A stretch of 14,635 nt of DNA, taken from NCBI GenBank assembly GCA_963648895.1, contig CAVJGK010000028.1, positions 1 through 14,635 of the forward strand, read 5' to 3'. How positions within the stretch are numbered: position 1 is the first letter of the stretch; every line of letters starts with the position of its first letter. A model generated the notes under the pieces. The model made no database searches. It worked only from the letters and a program-made list of their open reading frames with translations, and was not told the DNA's origin. Both the position numbers and the translations under genes were made by a program. Below are positions 13,423-14,635 of this stretch, in pieces. Origin of the DNA: UBA3210 sp963648895 (GTDB lineage: Bacteria; Bacillota_I; Bacilli_A; RFN20; CAG-449).

Positions 13423-14572
13423 CTTCTTCTACCTTCATTAAAGAGATTTCATATGGATCAACTTTTAATCCGATAATATCATCTACTTTAACTTCTTCAT
13501 AAGCATGAATGACTATTTCATCACCATTGTAATCAACGCATATTTCATAAAATACACCTTTAAAGACAACTGATGTGACTTTAACTTTAATATAAGCCTT
13601 ATCTAAAGGTACAATATCAAAATCTTCTGGACGGATGACAATATCAACTTTTTCTCCATCCTTAAAAGTATATCCTACGCAAGGAATTTCAATGTTATAA
13701 AACGAAATAGTATCTTTTTTAACATATGTTCCTCTGAAGATATTTGATTCACCAATAAAGTTCGCGACGAATCTATTTTTTGGTTCATTATAAATTTCTT
13801 TTGGTGTGCCAAGTTGTTGAATTACTCCTCCGTTCATGACAACAATACGATCTGACATAGTCATCGCTTCTTCTTGATCATGAGTGACAAATACGAAAGT
13901 AATTCCTAACTTTCTTTGCATCTCTTTTAGTTCGTAATGCATCGCTTGACGAAGTTTTAAATCTAACGCTGATAAAGGTTCATCAAGTAAAAGAATAGTT
14001 GGTTTATTAACAATTGCACGAGCAATGCCAACTCTTTGTTGTTGACCACCAGAAAGTTGAGTAATCTTTCTTTTTTCGTATCCTTTTAAATTGACGAGTT
14101 CTAAAGCTTTATAAGCATCATCATAGATTCTCTTTTTAATCGCACGATTCATTTCAAAACGATTTGGTTTTCTATTAGATTCTTTTTTTCTCGCCTTTAA
14201 TACATCTTGTTCAATGTTTTCTTTGCCGTATAAAGCAAGTTTTCTCTCATAACTAGAATTGACAAGTCCAAAAGCAATATTATCAATAACATTTAAATGA
14301 GGAAATAATGCATATTTTTGGAAGACTGTATTAACTGGTCTAGCATAAGAAGGTATTTGATTAATTATTTTGTTGTTCAAAATAATATTTCCTGAATCTG
14401 GTGTTTCAAATCCTCCAATCATTCTTAGAGTTGTTGTTTTACCACATCCAGAAGGTCCAAGAAGAGTTAAAAACTCGTTCTCGTAAATTTGTAGATTCAA
14501 ATGATCTACAATAACTTCATCGTCGTAACTTTTTACGATATCTTGAAGTTCGATAATAACTTTTTTATCCAC
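13415..14572 (-). CDS. potA: Polyamine ABC importer ATPase
   Basis: A 385-residue ATPase with Walker A GPSGCGKTT (39-47), Q-loop Gln85, signature LSGGQQQR (173-180), Walker B ILLLDEP (193-199), switch His231 and a C-terminal TOBE domain (about 270-380), with IRPEDFDIV at 313-321. Compared with typical PotA it has roughly 35 extra residues between the Q-loop and the signature (about 105-150, rich in Lys, Arg and Glu), lying in the helical subdomain that contacts the permeases. The start is GTG at 14572. No well-spaced Shine-Dalgarno precedes it; AGAAAGG lies about 30 bases upstream, inside a hairpin loop. It is the first gene of the pot operon. Confidence 0.93.
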   Translation of the reverse strand: MDKKVIIELQDIVKSYDDEVIVDHLNLQIYENEFLTLLGPSGCGKTTTLRMIGGFETPDSGNIILNNKIINQIPSYARPVNTVFQKYALFPHLNVIDNIAFGLVNSSYERKLALYGKENIEQDVLKARKKESNRKPNRFEMNRAIKKRIYDDAYKALELVNLKGYEKRKITQLSGGQQQRVGIARAIVNKPTILLLDEPLSALDLKLRQAMHYELKEMQRKLGITFVFVTHDQEEAMTMSDRIVVMNGGVIQQLGTPKEIYNEPKNRFVANFIGESNIFRGTYVKKDTISFYNIEIPCVGYTFKDGEKVDIVIRPEDFDIVPLDKAYIKVKVTSVVFKGVFYEICVDYNGDEIVIHAYEEVKVDDIIGLKVDPYEISLMKVEEDE

Positions 14573-14591
14573 CCTACGTAATCCGTTGTAC

Positions 14592-14634
14592 GTTAATAAA
14601 TACCTTTCTAATTTTTATTAACAAAAAGATTATA
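14592..14634 (-). promoter_or_regulatory. Candidate pot-operon promoter and leader stem-loop
   Basis: On the minus strand TATAAT lies at 14634-14629 at the window edge; its -35 would be outside. Just downstream is a perfect 9-bp inverted repeat, GTTAATAAA (14592-14600) / TTTATTAAC (14614-14622), with a 13-nt spacer that contains the AGAAAGG purine-rich stretch. It could be a 5' stem-loop of the mRNA or an operator over the transcription start. Confidence 0.45.
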
Positions 14635-14635
14635 T

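Overview
The window is AT-rich, has short intergenic gaps and uses Gram-positive Shine-Dalgarno sites (AGGAGG/AAAGGAG). Its binding proteins are lipoproteins with lipobox cysteines, and its genes lie in long same-strand operons. This suggests a low-GC Firmicute or Mollicutes-related lineage (Bacilli/Erysipelotrichia/RF39-like, by inference). Every Trp codon needed by the genes is TGG, and the genes stay open with TGA read as stop, so the standard bacterial code fits. However, all 14 gene stops are TAA or TAG and none is TGA.

Region 1 (1-5574, + strand) concerns purine salvage and uptake. It opens inside the 3' end of xpt (xanthine phosphoribosyltransferase). A guanine-class purine riboswitch follows (about 455-519, then an expression platform to about 577). 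Next comes a four-gene nucleoside ABC importer: a BMP/PnrA-type lipoprotein, a double ATPase and two permeases. The operon closes with a strong intrinsic terminator. The riboswitch suggests that guanine shuts off nucleoside uptake.

Region 2 (5575-6185) lies between two convergent operons. It holds a decayed IS3/IS150-type transposase remnant (orfA with two consecutive in-frame stops and a doubtful orfB stub) and the terminator of the minus-strand operons.

Region 3 (6186-10541, minus strand) is the most unusual part: a compact five-gene set that looks devoted to metal handling. In transcription order it encodes a two-helix membrane protein with a zinc ribbon; a COG0523/CobW GTPase carrying a roughly 167-residue His/Asp/Glu/Cys-rich insertion with 60 His and 20 Cys; a second, divergent COG0523-like GTPase with a C-terminal domain resembling TIGR03943/YcgQ; a DNA-methylase-fold protein whose catalytic motif is degenerate; and HypB, the nickel-inserting GTPase. 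No hydrogenase, urease or HypA is in view, so the client enzyme is unknown. A hairpin that sequesters the ribosome-binding site precedes the large metal-binding gene.

Region 4 (10591-14572, minus strand) is a complete polyamine importer, potA-potB-potC-potD, with overlapping genes. It lies directly upstream of the metal module with only about 50 nt between them and no convincing terminator, so some read-through is plausible.
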